A stretch of DNA of 64,000 nt from Shuttleworthella satelles DSM 14600 (GTDB lineage Bacteria > Bacillota > Clostridia > Lachnospirales > Lachnospiraceae), in contig NZ_GG665866.1 in NCBI RefSeq assembly GCF_000160115.1, positions 496,001 to 560,000 of the forward strand, read 5' to 3'. The notes beneath the pieces were generated by a model that ran no database searches, was not told the origin of the DNA, and saw only the letters and a list, made by a program, of their open reading frames with translations. Each line of letters starts with the position of its first letter. Position 1 is the stretch's first letter. The translations under genes and the position numbers were made by a program. Below, in pieces: positions 27,647 to 35,642 of this stretch.

Positions 27647-27729
27647 TGCAGGAGATGGGACTTGAACCCACACGATATTGCTACCGGCAGATTTTGAGTC
27701 TGCTGCGTCTGCCATTCCGCCACTCCTGC
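27647..27729 (-). tRNA. tRNA-Leu (anticodon CAA)
   Basis: The 83-base minus-strand gene folds as a class II tRNA. Acceptor arms are GCAGGAG and CTCCTGC with A as discriminator. The anticodon loop is CTCAAAA with CAA, and there is a variable arm and a GGTTCAAGTCC T arm. CCA is not encoded. Confidence 0.95.
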
Positions 27730-27769
27730 GAATGATCCTGCCCTCTGCAGAACCGCTGAAAAGTATACT

Positions 27770-27799
27770 ATCATAGACTCGAAAGAGAATGCAAGGCAA
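27770..27799 (-). promoter_or_regulatory. Possible tRNA-Leu promoter
   Basis: Minus strand TTGCCT (27799-27794), 18 bases, TATGAT (27775-27770), about 40 bases before the tRNA. Confidence 0.4.
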
Positions 27800-27843
27800 A
27801 TTCTGACACAGGCTCCTGTCGTCTGCTGAGTCTTACTTTCGTC

Positions 27844-29127
27844 TTACCTGCCGGCCTCCCAGTTCATCCCATCCAGGATATCAAAACAATCAAAGGTCGC
27901 AAAATAGTCCCTGGGGGTCTGGGCCCGGCGAATCAGTTCAAAGCTTCCATCCTCCTTGAGCAGGATTTCGGAACTCCACAGGCGGGCATTGTAGTTGTAT
28001 CCCATTGAAAAGCCATGGGCTCCGGTATCGTGGATGAAGAGCAGATCTCCATTCTCAATGGCGGGCAGCTTGCGGTCGATGGCAAATTTGTCATTGTTCT
28101 CGCAGAGAGCACCTGTCACATCGTAGACCTCGGTCAGCGGGGCATCCTCCTTTCCCAAAACCGTAATGTGATGGTATGCCCCATACATGGCCGGCCGCAT
28201 CAGATTAGCCGCGCAGGCATCCACGCCAATATAGTTCTTGTAGGTGTGTTTGGCGTGAATCGCCCGCGTGACCAGGCCTCCGTGGGGACCCATCATAAAG
28301 CGCCCCATCTCCGTATAGATCGCGATCTGATCCATGCCCGCAGGAACCAGCACCTCATCATAGACCCTGTGAACGCCCTGGCCGATGGCCATAATATCAT
28401 TGGGCGTCTGGTCCGGCGAATAGGGAATACCGACACCGCCCGACAGGTTGATGAAGTCGAACCTGATCCCAAGCTCCTTTGAGATCTCCGCGACAAGGGT
28501 AAAGAGGGTTCTGGCCAGGGTCGGATAATAATCGTTTGTCACCGTATTGGAGCAAAGGAAGGCATGAATGCCAAAGTGCTTCACCCTTTTTTCCTTGAGA
28601 ATTCGATAGGCCTCTATAATCTGAGCGTGGGTCATACCATACTTGGAGTCACCGGGATTGTCCATGATGCCATTGGCAAGCTCATAGATGCCGCCCGGGT
28701 TATAGCGGCAGCATACGGTATCCGGCAGGGGGCCGACCTCCCTCTCATAGAAATCAATGTGACTGATATCATCAAAATTAATGATAGCCCCAATCTGAGC
28801 GGCATAGCGGAACTCTTCCGCCGGAGTGTCATTGGAAGTGAACATAATCTCATGCCCCTTCAGACCAATGGCGTCCGAGAGCATGAGCTCACTCAGCGAA
28901 GAGCAGTCCGTCCCGCAGCCATATTCCTGCAGAATTTTGATCAGGAAGGGGTTGGGGGTTGCCTTGACAGCAAAGTACTCGCGGAAGCCCGGGTTCCAGG
29001 CAAAGGCCTCCCGCACGTCACGCGCCTTCTGGCGGATTCCCTTTTCATCATATACATGGAAGGGCGTGGGATACCTGGCCGCAATCTCTTCTGCCTTTTC
29101 CCTGGTCAAAAAAGGGATCTTATCCAT
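27844..29127 (-). CDS. lysA: Diaminopimelate decarboxylase family protein
   Basis: A fold-type III PLP decarboxylase, expected to turn meso-diaminopimelate into lysine. The 427-residue product has the PLP lysine at 55 (EYFAVKATPNPF), the glycine-rich phosphate loop LSGGVGIPY, and the active-site cysteine in TGALCENNDKF. Where most LysA proteins have HxHIGS, this one has GIHAFLCSN, so it belongs to a divergent branch. The start at 29127 follows GAGGAGGT. It stands alone, flanked by tRNA genes. Confidence 0.85.
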   Translation of the reverse strand: MDKIPFLTREKAEEIAARYPTPFHVYDEKGIRQKARDVREAFAWNPGFREYFAVKATPNPFLIKILQEYGCGTDCSSLSELMLSDAIGLKGHEIMFTSNDTPAEEFRYAAQIGAIINFDDISHIDFYEREVGPLPDTVCCRYNPGGIYELANGIMDNPGDSKYGMTHAQIIEAYRILKEKRVKHFGIHAFLCSNTVTNDYYPTLARTLFTLVAEISKELGIRFDFINLSGGVGIPYSPDQTPNDIMAIGQGVHRVYDEVLVPAGMDQIAIYTEMGRFMMGPHGGLVTRAIHAKHTYKNYIGVDACAANLMRPAMYGAYHHITVLGKEDAPLTEVYDVTGALCENNDKFAIDRKLPAIENGDLLFIHDTGAHGFSMGYNYNARLWSSEILLKEDGSFELIRRAQTPRDYFATFDCFDILDGMNWEAGR

Positions 29128-29257
29128 CAGTCTACCTCCTCGGTTCATTTGCAAAAGGCTCGCTCAGCTCTTAATTCGATGTCTTCATCTTCAAGAAGTT
29201 CCCTACAAAGAAGATTCTCAAAGTCTGACCCAAAAACTCATCTGTAATAGAGGTGAG

Positions 29258-29296
29258 AAAAAAGGAACCGCCCGCAGTTTCCCGCGGAACAGCCCC
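29258..29296 (-). terminator. Terminator after tRNA-Thr
   Basis: Minus strand GGGGCTGTTCCGC / GCGGGCGGTTCC arms pair with one bulge and an 8-base loop, followed by TTTTTT. Confidence 0.85.
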
Positions 29297-29326
29297 TTTT
29301 CTTCTCTCGTCCATAACGAGTTACAA

Positions 29327-29399
29327 AGCTAGCGACGAGAATCGAACTCGTGACCTCCTCACTACCAATGAGGTGCGCTACCATCTGTGCCACGCCAGC
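29327..29399 (-). tRNA. tRNA-Thr (anticodon GGT)
   Basis: The 73-base minus-strand gene has acceptor arms GCTGGCG / CGCTAGC (one G-T pair), a D arm with GGTAGCGC, the anticodon stem CCTCA/TGAGG around TTGGTAG (anticodon GGT), and the T arm CACGAGTTCGATTCTCGT. CCA is not encoded. Confidence 0.95.
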
Positions 29400-29425
29400 C
29401 TGTTGGCTCTATCGCCGACTTGGAT

Positions 29426-29455
29426 AATATACTATAAGCCTATCTGGAGTGTCAA
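29426..29455 (-). promoter_or_regulatory. tRNA-Thr promoter
   Basis: Minus strand perfect TTGACA (29455-29450), 18 bases, TATATT (29431-29426), about 27 bases before the tRNA. Confidence 0.65.
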
Positions 29456-29469
29456 GCGGCATTTCCAGT

Positions 29470-29500
29470 TAAAGAAAGCACCCGGATGATCTCCGAGTGC
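29470..29500 (-). terminator. Terminator after efp
   Basis: Minus strand GCACTCGGA / TCCGGGTGC hairpin with a 5-base loop followed by TTTCTTT. Confidence 0.85.
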
Positions 29501-29545
29501 CCTCCCAATCTCATAACAAACCTGTGATACAGGGCTCTTGCTCTC

Positions 29546-30103
29546 TCAGACGCGCTTCAGATACTCGCCGGTTCTGGTGTCAATCTGAATGACATCGCCT
29601 GTAGAGACAAAGAGGGGAACCTGGACCTGGGCTCCGGTTTCAACTGTCGCCGGCTTGGTCGCGCCCTGCGCGGTATTGCCGGCAAAACCGGGCTCTGTCT
29701 CGGTAACAGCCAGCTCAACAAAGAGAGGAGGCTCAACGGCAAATACCTCTCCCTGATAGGAGATCACCTTGCACATCTCATTCTCCTTGACGAATTTGAG
29801 CGCGTCTCCAATTGCGTCCTTGGCAAGGGCGATCTGATCGTAGGTCTCAACATCCATGAAGTAATAGAGATCTCCATCGTTGTAGAGATACTGCATATCC
29901 TTGCGGTCAATATGCGCAGCGGGGAACTTCTCCGTCGGACGGAAGGAGGTCTCAACAACACCGCCGTTTTTGATATCCTTGAGCTTGGTGCGGACGAAAG
30001 CGGCTCCCTTCCCGGGTTTTACGTGCTGGAACTCGATAACCTGACACACCTTGCCGTCGTATTCGATTGTAACACCATTTCTGAAATCGCCTGCTGTTAC
30101 CAT
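29546..30103 (-). CDS. efp: Elongation factor P
   Basis: EF-P enters stalled ribosomes and helps form peptide bonds at proline runs. The 185-residue product has three beta-barrel domains. The tip of domain I carries [11 protein letters not shown], with Lys at the position modified in many bacteria. The C-terminal motif is [23 protein letters not shown] precedes the ATG. It is transcribed alone. Confidence 0.97.
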   Translation of the reverse strand: MVTAGDFRNGVTIEYDGKVCQVIEFQHVKPGKGAAFVRTKLKDIKNGGVVETSFRPTEKFPAAHIDRKDMQYLYNDGDLYYFMDVETYDQIALAKDAIGDALKFVKENEMCKVISYQGEVFAVEPPLFVELAVTETEPGFAGNTAQGATKPATVETGAQVQVPLFVSTGDVIQIDTRTGEYLKRV

Positions 30104-30179
30104 TGTGATGATCCTCCTTATATTCGATGCAAATGAACCCTTGATTCACACGTGCTCAAAAATCCACAGATTGCACTTT

Positions 30180-30208
30180 ATTATAGCGAAAAGCCAAAAG
30201 ACGCGCAA
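30180..30208 (-). promoter_or_regulatory. efp promoter
   Basis: Minus strand TTGCGC (30208-30203), a 17-base spacer, perfect TATAAT (30185-30180), about 77 bases before the efp ATG. Confidence 0.75.
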
Positions 30209-30295
30209 GCAAGCCCATCCAAAGCCCATCCGCTGTGCGCATCGGCCTATTTCTCTGTCTACGGCAGCCTATCCTCTGCGCGCTGCGCCGGCGTC

Positions 30296-30360
30296 TTCTC
30301 TGTGCGACATCGGTGCATTTTCTGTACGACACCGGTGTATCTCTGCTCGACACCGATGCA
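30296..30360. repeat. 22-bp direct repeats, three copies
   Basis: Three units of the form CTCTG-CGACA-CGGTGCA start at 30296, 30318 and 30340 (22, 22 and 21 bases). Looser relatives lie just before them, from about 30240. They fill the gap between rpiB and the efp promoter. Confidence 0.8.
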
Positions 30361-30394
30361 CTCCCTGCGCGCAAATCCGACTTCTCCCCTGCGC

Positions 30395-30856
30395 TCACAG
30401 CTCCCGGCCCTCGATCGTGCGTTTCTCAATCTCGTGAATCAGGCGAACCCGGTCTGCATGCCTGCCCCCAAGAAATTCCGCCCCAAGATAGGCGTCCAGG
30501 ATGGCCCTGGCCATTTCAGGGCCGACAATACGGGCCCCGAAGCAGATGATATTGGCATCGTTGTGTTCTCTGGCCAGACGGGCAGAGACAGGGTCGGAAA
30601 CGCTGGCCGCACGAATTCCCTCTACTTTATTCGCTGCAAGGGAAATGCCGATACCGGTACCGCAGATCAGGACCCCGCAATCCACCTCTTTTCTTGCGAC
30701 CGCCCTGGCAACTGCCTCTCCATAATCCGGATAATTGACACTGGCGTCCTCGTCTGTGCCAAAGTTCACCAGTTCATGCCCCAGATTTCCCAGATAATCC
30801 ATCATCTCAAATTTCAGGGCCGTTGCCGCGTGGTCATTGCCGATTGCGATTTTCAT
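30395..30856 (-). CDS. rpiB: Ribose-5-phosphate isomerase B
   Basis: It interconverts ribose 5-phosphate and ribulose 5-phosphate (or related sugar phosphates). The 153-residue product has the N-terminal IAIGNDHAA and the catalytic cysteine loop LICGTGIGISLAANK. The ARLAREHNDANI segment supplies the phosphate-binding Arg. It follows nrdR by 37 bases in a ychF-nrdR-rpiB transcript. Confidence 0.94.
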   Translation of the reverse strand: MKIAIGNDHAATALKFEMMDYLGNLGHELVNFGTDEDASVNYPDYGEAVARAVARKEVDCGVLICGTGIGISLAANKVEGIRAASVSDPVSARLAREHNDANIICFGARIVGPEMARAILDAYLGAEFLGGRHADRVRLIHEIEKRTIEGREL

Positions 30857-30893
30857 CTTCCGCTCCTCGCCTTGCGCTCAAATTTTGCCAACT

Positions 30894-31355
30894 TTACTTC
30901 TTCTCATCCTTGAGCATTTTCGCCAGCTCATTCATGAAGGTGTCCACATCCTTAAATTCACGATAGACGGAGGCAAAGCGCACATAGGCGACCGGATCCA
31001 GCTCAGACAGCTTGTCCATGACCAGCTGGCCAATCATTGTCGACTCGACTTCCTTGCCCTCTCCCGTAAAGATTGCGGCCTCAACCTCATCCGCCAGCTT
31101 GTTGATCTGATCTATAGAGACCGGGCGCTTATGGCAGGCGCGGATGATGCCGCCGACCACCTTGTTGCGGTCATACTGCTCCCGGGTGTTATCCTTCTTG
31201 ATGACAATCAGGGGGATCGTCTCCACCTTCTCATAGGTGGTAAAGCGCTTATTGCAGTCGTCACAGACCCTTCTTCTGCGGATAGAGGTATTGTCATCCG
31301 CCGGCCTGGAATCAATTACTCTGGTGTTATCGCTGCCGCAAAATGGACATTTCAT
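30894..31355 (-). CDS. nrdR: Transcriptional repressor NrdR
   Basis: NrdR senses ATP and dATP and represses ribonucleotide reductase genes. The 153-residue product has the N-terminal zinc ribbon (MKCPFCGSDNTRVIDSR, RRRRVCDDCNKRFTTYE) and the ATP-cone domain (PLIVIKKDNTREQYDRNKV). No nrd genes or clear NrdR boxes are in the window. Confidence 0.96.
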   Translation of the reverse strand: MKCPFCGSDNTRVIDSRPADDNTSIRRRRVCDDCNKRFTTYEKVETIPLIVIKKDNTREQYDRNKVVGGIIRACHKRPVSIDQINKLADEVEAAIFTGEGKEVESTMIGQLVMDKLSELDPVAYVRFASVYREFKDVDTFMNELAKMLKDEKK

Positions 31356-31369
31356 AGCTTGATCCTCCC

Positions 31370-32467
31370 CTATACATTGAAGCGGAAATTAATGATATCT
31401 CCGTCCTGAACCACATATTCCTTGCCCTGGAGGCCGACAAGTCCTGCCTCCTTCGCCGCGTGCATGCTTCCCTGCTCCATCAGATCCTTATACTTGACCA
31501 CCTCAGCGGCGATAAATCCCCGCTCAAAATCCGTGTGAATCTTGCCCGCGGCCTGAGGAGCCTTCGTCCCTCTTGTGATGGTCCAAGCCCGGGTCTCGTC
31601 CTCACCGGTCGTCAGGTAAGAGATCAGCCCCAAAAGCTCATAGGAAGCCTTAATCAGCTTATCCAGTCCGGACTCCTTCAGGCCAAGATCCTCCAGAAAG
31701 GCCTGCCGTTCGTCGTCTTCCAGCTCGGAGATTTCCGCCTCCATCTGGGCGCAGACCACGAAGACCTGTGCCCCGTGCTCGCCTGCGTAATCGCGCACCT
31801 GCTTGACGTAAGCATTGTTCGCGCCATCATCTGCCATGTCGTCCTCGGAGACATTGGCCGCGTAAATCACCGGCTTGGCGGTCAAAAGGTCATACTGCCT
31901 GAAGTATTTCTCCTCATCCTCATCCGCGGGCTCAAAGGCGGAGGCCATATTTCCCTCTTCTAAAAACTGATAGAGACGGTTGAGCAATTCCGCCTCCTTG
32001 CGGGCGGTCTTATCATTTCTGGCCTGTTTGCCCACCTTGGCCCTGCGCCTCTCAACAATCTCCATGTCCGAAAAGAGAAGCTCCAGATTGATGGTCTCAA
32101 TATCCCGGATGGGGTCTACCGAACCGTCGACATGGATGACATTGCCGTCGTCGAAACAGCGAACCACATGTACGATCGCGTCGCACTCACGAATATTGCC
32201 AAGGAACTGATTTCCAAGGCCCTCTCCCTTGGAGGCTCCCTTGACCAGTCCCGCAATATCGACGAACTCAATAACAGCTGGAATGGTCTTCCTGGAGTGA
32301 TTCATCTCTGTCAGAACACGCAGACGCTCATCGGGAACCGACACCACCCCAACATTGGGATCAATGGTGCAGAAAGGGTAGTTGGCCATCTCCGCTCCCG
32401 CCTTGGTCAATGAATTAAAGAGGGTGCTTTTCCCCACATTCGGGAGTCCTACGATACCTAATTTCAT
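31370..32467 (-). CDS. ychF: Ribosome-binding ATPase YchF
   Basis: YchF/OLA1 is an Obg-like P-loop protein that prefers ATP and binds the ribosome. The 365-residue product has G1 [13 protein letters not shown]3 [17 protein letters not shown] and a C-terminal TGS domain with the tail [10 protein letters not shown]. The G4 position reads YAANVSE instead of NKxD, as expected for this ATP-using branch. It starts the ychF-nrdR-rpiB unit. Confidence 0.97.
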   Translation of the reverse strand: MKLGIVGLPNVGKSTLFNSLTKAGAEMANYPFCTIDPNVGVVSVPDERLRVLTEMNHSRKTIPAVIEFVDIAGLVKGASKGEGLGNQFLGNIRECDAIVHVVRCFDDGNVIHVDGSVDPIRDIETINLELLFSDMEIVERRRAKVGKQARNDKTARKEAELLNRLYQFLEEGNMASAFEPADEDEEKYFRQYDLLTAKPVIYAANVSEDDMADDGANNAYVKQVRDYAGEHGAQVFVVCAQMEAEISELEDDERQAFLEDLGLKESGLDKLIKASYELLGLISYLTTGEDETRAWTITRGTKAPQAAGKIHTDFERGFIAAEVVKYKDLMEQGSMHAAKEAGLVGLQGKEYVVQDGDIINFRFNV

Positions 32468-32570
32468 ACCTTTTTCCGCTCTCCTTTGACTGTTTGATTC
32501 ACCGCGGCTTTCTTCCCTTATTTTCGCTCATATGGCCGGCATAAAAAGGAAGAGTCCAACAAACTACCAT

Positions 32571-32599
32571 AGTATAGCAGTTGAACTCCTCTTTCTCAA
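32571..32599 (-). promoter_or_regulatory. ychF promoter
   Basis: Minus strand TTGAGA (32599-32594), a 17-base spacer, TATACT (32576-32571), about 100 bases before the ychF ATG. Confidence 0.7.
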
Positions 32600-32603
32600 A
32601 TGT

Positions 32604-32653
32604 GAGGCGGGCGGATGGACAAGCCACAGAGGCGGGTGGATGGACAAGCCCAC
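32604..32653. repeat. 25-bp direct repeat, two copies
   Basis: Units GAGGCGGG(C/T)GGATGGACAAG plus five bases lie at 32604 and 32629, directly upstream of the ychF -35 box. Confidence 0.8.
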
Positions 32654-32830
32654 CCGACAGTGTCAAAGAGCAGGATGATTTCAACTGCGCCTGACGCTTC
32701 CGTTCCGGTTCTTTTGTATGAATCAAGGCGCTTAGGGTAAGTGCCGTTTTATTCAAGTATCAGGTTATGGTCGATCGCCTATGATCTCGGCGCAGTCAGA
32801 TAGCTTACGCTGTTCCCAAGAAATCATCGT

Positions 32831-33304
32831 TTAAAGCCTGTCCCTGACCATCATCAACGCATATCCAAGCAGATTTTGTCCTTTCCATTTGCTTCTATCA
32901 AAGCGATCCGGGTCTGTCATGGATAAGCCTATGCCCCATATTCTATCCCTGACTGCACATTCAGCCAGGATCGCGCCACCAGTATCCATTAGCTGCTCCT
33001 TTAGTTCCTGATTCTGAGAGAATTTAGCCATCAAGCCCTCATAGACAACAATCTGCCTAATGCCATTCCAAACGTGATCATCATATCCATTGACAGCACG
33101 GCCAAGCTGCTTGATTTCGGCCACATCATCAGTTTTCATTATCTGAGAAGCGATATCCTCATCATAGAAGCATGCAGCCTTCTGATACATCATGTACTGT
33201 TCCACGGAAGAAAACTCTGTTCCATGAACAGTAAAATGTGATAGATACCAGTTGCTTAAAAAGCCGTATTTTTCATCTGGATTGTGAAATCCTATCACTG
33301 TCAT
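32831..33304 (-). CDS. NADAR-family protein (YbiA-like N-glycosidase)
   Basis: The 157-residue product has the NADAR pattern: IGFHNPDEKYGFLSNWY, then FSSVEQYMMYQKA, LGRAVNGYDDHVWN, and the C-terminal KWKGQNLLGYALMMVRD. Known family members cleave N-glycosidic bonds in riboflavin intermediates, and others act as antitoxins that remove ADP-ribose from guanine in DNA. Its ATG overlaps the stop of the preceding gene by 4 bases. That gene begins like an ADP-ribosyltransferase, so an antitoxin role is plausible but inferred. Confidence 0.85.
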   Translation of the reverse strand: MTVIGFHNPDEKYGFLSNWYLSHFTVHGTEFSSVEQYMMYQKAACFYDEDIASQIMKTDDVAEIKQLGRAVNGYDDHVWNGIRQIVVYEGLMAKFSQNQELKEQLMDTGGAILAECAVRDRIWGIGLSMTDPDRFDRSKWKGQNLLGYALMMVRDRL

Positions 33305-33765
33305 TCGGTCTCACCCACTTTTTTTACTGCCAGATCAAGGTCAAGATCATGAAGCCCATAATAAGCTTTCATAAGGAAGTCAATCGGCACCTTCTTTACG
33401 ACCTCTGCGCTCGGCATATTGAAGTACCACTGATAATAGGCATAAAACTCGCCTAACCAATCTGGCATGAATCCCTTCATTGCCTTGCCGGATTTCAATA
33501 CGTAATTCTCTGTTTCTATAAAGTAATCCCACAACGCTCTTGCATCCATGGTATTCACATATGCTTTTGCCTCATCAATACTTTTTCTGGTCTTGCTCAG
33601 CATATATGTCTGAATAAAGTCTTTCGTGTCCTTATCAGGATAAGTCTGCGCGACAAAATCAAATAGTTTTCCCTGATTCTCTACAACATCTTTCAGATCC
33701 CCAAGACCGTATGTAGGCGTAACAACCTTATTGGGAGTGCCATGGTATAAAGTGATTTTTCCCAT
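33301..33765 (-). CDS. Chimeric protein: ART-like (DUF3990-type) start joined to a second small protein
   Basis: The 154-residue product begins MGKITLYHGTPNKVVTPTYG, which looks like the first strand of DUF3990-type ADP-ribosyltransferase folds. The following motif expected in those proteins (DYGRGFYLT-like) and the whole catalytic core are absent. From about residue 23 (DLKDVVENQGKLFDF) it reads as a different, helical protein ending GLHDLDLDLAVKKVG. I infer an in-frame fusion by deletion. GGAGG lies 10 bases before the ATG. It is coupled to the NADAR gene and preceded by an HsdS remnant. Confidence 0.65.
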   Translation of the reverse strand: MGKITLYHGTPNKVVTPTYGLGDLKDVVENQGKLFDFVAQTYPDKDTKDFIQTYMLSKTRKSIDEAKAYVNTMDARALWDYFIETENYVLKSGKAMKGFMPDWLGEFYAYYQWYFNMPSAEVVKKVPIDFLMKAYYGLHDLDLDLAVKKVGETE

Positions 33766-33782
33766 TTTCTTCTGTCCTCCCT

Positions 33783-33905
33783 CTATACGAGCATCTTTTC
33801 AAGCATAGATTTCTTGATATTTTTCAGCTTTTCCAACTTACACTGATGAAGAGGGGCAGTAAATCCTTGGAAGCGAATGGCCGGTTTTTGTTCATTTCTG
33901 TCCAT
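33783..33905 (-). pseudogene. Remnant of a type I restriction specificity subunit (hsdS)
   Basis: The 40-residue frame has a strong GGAGGT site. Its first half, KPAIRFQGFTAPLHQCKL, matches the usual HsdS start (KPxIRFxGFTxxWEQxKL). Its second half, KLKNIKKSMLEKMLV, matches the coiled-coil ends of HsdS repeats. Both target-recognition domains between them are gone, so a large internal deletion is the simplest reading. No hsdM or hsdR is nearby. Confidence 0.65.
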
Positions 33906-34447
33906 TTCACATACCTCCAAGCATTTTCTTGAGTTCAGCCAGCCCCTGCATATCAATTTCTGCTCTATCCTTCAAATCACTCGCCCAACACAAGAATATC
34001 AATCAACCTATGCCAAAAAACAGACTCTTATTGTCTATTTCTCTTCGCTAAGTCCCGTACCGTCCCTGCATTGTCAACCGGCACGGTATCCGAATCAAAA
34101 TCCATAATATCGTATCATAGCTCTTAAAACGGGCCAATAATCTTTTGAGTAAATCAACGTTTATGGTCTTCTCGATTTATTTGAATTTTGCGGATCTTAT
34201 TGACGCTGTTTTTACCCTCATTTCCCTTCTGTGCAAAGAAAAAACAGCAAATCTTTTTGATTTACTGTTTCTCAAGTGTGATATTGTTTAGACAAAGCAC
34301 TCATAAGAACCATTTCGACATAACCCTTTTGAGCAATGCAGATCGGTACCTCGTCTGAGGATAAAGCTCAGAAATATATGCCGTGTCCTTCCGGTCGCGA
34401 ATGAATTCTCTCAGAGTCCCCGTCAAGCTCCTGTCTCCTGGCAGAAT
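33906..34447. other. Decayed accessory stretch
   Basis: About 540 AT-rich bases without an intact gene. On the minus strand a 27-codon open tail ending AELKKMLGGM runs up to the HsdS remnant start and may be the end of a lost gene. Near 34297-34336 lies a weakened copy of the serA-type hairpin (CACTCATAAG ... CTTTTGAGC). Base composition differs from the flanking GC-richer genes, as expected for acquired DNA. Confidence 0.5.
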
Positions 34448-34999
34448 TTATGACTGCACCGCCAGCTGTTCCAGGGTCATCCCCCTCTCATACTCTCGCC
34501 GATAGCAGAGTGAGCACTGCCTGTATCTCTGAAATGTCTCCTCCGCCCGATTCCGGTTCTCATACACCTTCCAATAACCGACGCACTGGACGCCCCGGCT
34601 GGGACTCTGAATGAATCCCCGGACATCCGCCGGCGGATATCCCAAAAAGAGGCCGATTTCATGGGGAAAGTCCTCGTCATTTGCCAGATGCTGCAGAAGC
34701 TGTGTCAGACAGGATTGCGTATTCCCCGGGCAATATCCCCGCTTTCGCAGGATTTCCGCGGCTTCCGGATCCAGGAGATCACGCTTTAGAAATGCCGGCC
34801 GGTACAGGTAAATCAGCGCCCGATTCCCCCTCCGCTTGACCGGGATGGCCCGAAGCCCCCGTCTCCTCAGGATCCGGTTGATTTCCCTTGCCTCCTGATA
34901 AGCCTCCTCCCTCGAATGAACCGAAATGGAAAAGAGATTCCCTGTCTTGATTGCGGCCAATGTGGGCGCGCAATGTTCAATGAGATATCGCTCCGGCAT
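34448..34999 (-). CDS. DUF3793 family protein
   Basis: The 183-residue soluble protein has the DUF3793 pattern: an N-terminal HCAPTLAAIKTGNLF, then FPHEIGLFLGYPPADVRGFI, and GYWKVYENRNRAEETFQRY with two Cys in CSLCYRREY. The biochemical role is unknown. In other Clostridia such genes often lie near ferrous-iron transport and flavodoxin genes. Here it stands alone behind a palindrome that could be a metal-regulator site. Confidence 0.85.
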   Translation of the reverse strand: MPERYLIEHCAPTLAAIKTGNLFSISVHSREEAYQEAREINRILRRRGLRAIPVKRRGNRALIYLYRPAFLKRDLLDPEAAEILRKRGYCPGNTQSCLTQLLQHLANDEDFPHEIGLFLGYPPADVRGFIQSPSRGVQCVGYWKVYENRNRAEETFQRYRQCSLCYRREYERGMTLEQLAVQS

Positions 35000-35044
35000 T
35001 TTCCTCTCCTATCTACAGGTATAAGCAGATATTAGGTCCCTGAC

Positions 35045-35070
35045 GATTTTGCAGACCACATGGCAAAATC
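35045..35070. other. Perfect 8-bp inverted repeat in the DUF3793 leader
   Basis: GATTTTGC, ten bases, GCAAAATC, about 45 bases before the DUF3793 start. It could be an operator or a leader hairpin. Confidence 0.45.
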
Positions 35071-35111
35071 TGAGGTTCACAGACACAGGTTTTAATGTCT
35101 TTTATCGCGTC

Positions 35112-35133
35112 ATAGTTAGTTATAGCTAACATA
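35112..35133. promoter_or_regulatory. Possible DtxR/MntR-type operator
   Basis: Palindrome GTTAG-TTATAG-CTAAC (35115-35130) within an AT-rich stretch. TTAG...CTAA half sites resemble those bound by DtxR-family metal regulators. Position fits control of DUF3793, and perhaps the divergent metal-ATPase operon. Confidence 0.35.
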
Positions 35134-35215
35134 TATCTTATCCGCTTTTCCCCGTCTGTCAAGAGCTATCTCCTGTCCAGATTCCCGTGTACCAGTCTCA
35201 TAGGATAATTCGAAC

Positions 35216-35243
35216 TTGCCTGCCCTAAAACTCGTGTTACAAT
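35216..35243 (+). promoter_or_regulatory. Promoter of the metal-ATPase operon
   Basis: TTGCCT (35216-35221), a 16-base spacer ending in TGT, then TACAAT (35238-35243): an extended -10 promoter about 55 bases before the first gene. Confidence 0.6.
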
Positions 35244-35303
35244 AGGAGCGTTACAATCAACTTTGAGCAAAAAAGCTCATTTTCCATGTAAGGAGGATTT
35301 CCT

Positions 35304-35639
35304 ATGTCACATTGGGGAAAAATCGGATTATTCGTAGGCGGCGTGATCTTTGGCACAGCCGGTATCAGCATCTTAAAGAGCGATGATTTAAAGAAGGCAT
35401 ATACCCACTGCACAGCTGCCGCTCTCAGGGGTAAGGAGGGTGTGATGAAGACCGCCACAAGCCTCAAGGAGAACTGCGACGATATTTACGCCGACGCGCA
35501 GGACATCAATGAAAAGCGGGCTCACGAGGCTGAGAAGAAAGCCATCGTTGACGCCAAGGCCAAGATCGAGGAGGCCAAAGCACACCTTGAGGAGCTCGAG
35601 GCCGCCCGCAAGGACGCCGCAGCCGACGCTGAGGAATAA
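35304..35639 (+). CDS. DUF6110 family protein, single-span with Ala/Glu-rich helix
   Basis: The 111-residue protein has a glycine-rich membrane segment (KIGLFVGGVIFGTAGISIL, about 6-24), then YTHCTAAALRGKEGVMKTAT and a long charged helix rich in Ala, Glu and Lys. AGGAGG precedes the ATG. It lies 3 bases before a P-type metal ATPase. The layout (Gly-rich span, T-A-x-LRG segment, Ala/Glu helix) resembles the mycobacterial PacL (DUF1490) partners of metal ATPases; the Asp/His metal-binding tail of PacL1 is missing. A scaffold or chaperone role is inferred. Confidence 0.8.
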   Translation: MSHWGKIGLFVGGVIFGTAGISILKSDDLKKAYTHCTAAALRGKEGVMKTATSLKENCDDIYADAQDINEKRAHEAEKKAIVDAKAKIEEAKAHLEELEAARKDAAADAEE

Positions 35640-35642
35640 GGT

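Larger units (their letters stand above)
32468..32830. other. ychF upstream region
   Basis: About 360 bases without a gene. It holds the ychF promoter, a 25-bp direct repeat, and about 160 bases of unremarkable sequence next to the NADAR gene. Confidence 0.5.
35000..35303. other. Divergent promoter region, DUF3793 and metal-ATPase operon
   Basis: A 304-base divergent region. It holds a GATTTTGC/GCAAAATC hairpin and a GTTAG-N6-CTAAC palindrome on the DUF3793 side. On the other side are a plus-strand promoter and a short GAGC/GCTC hairpin followed by T (about 35263-35282). Confidence 0.55.
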
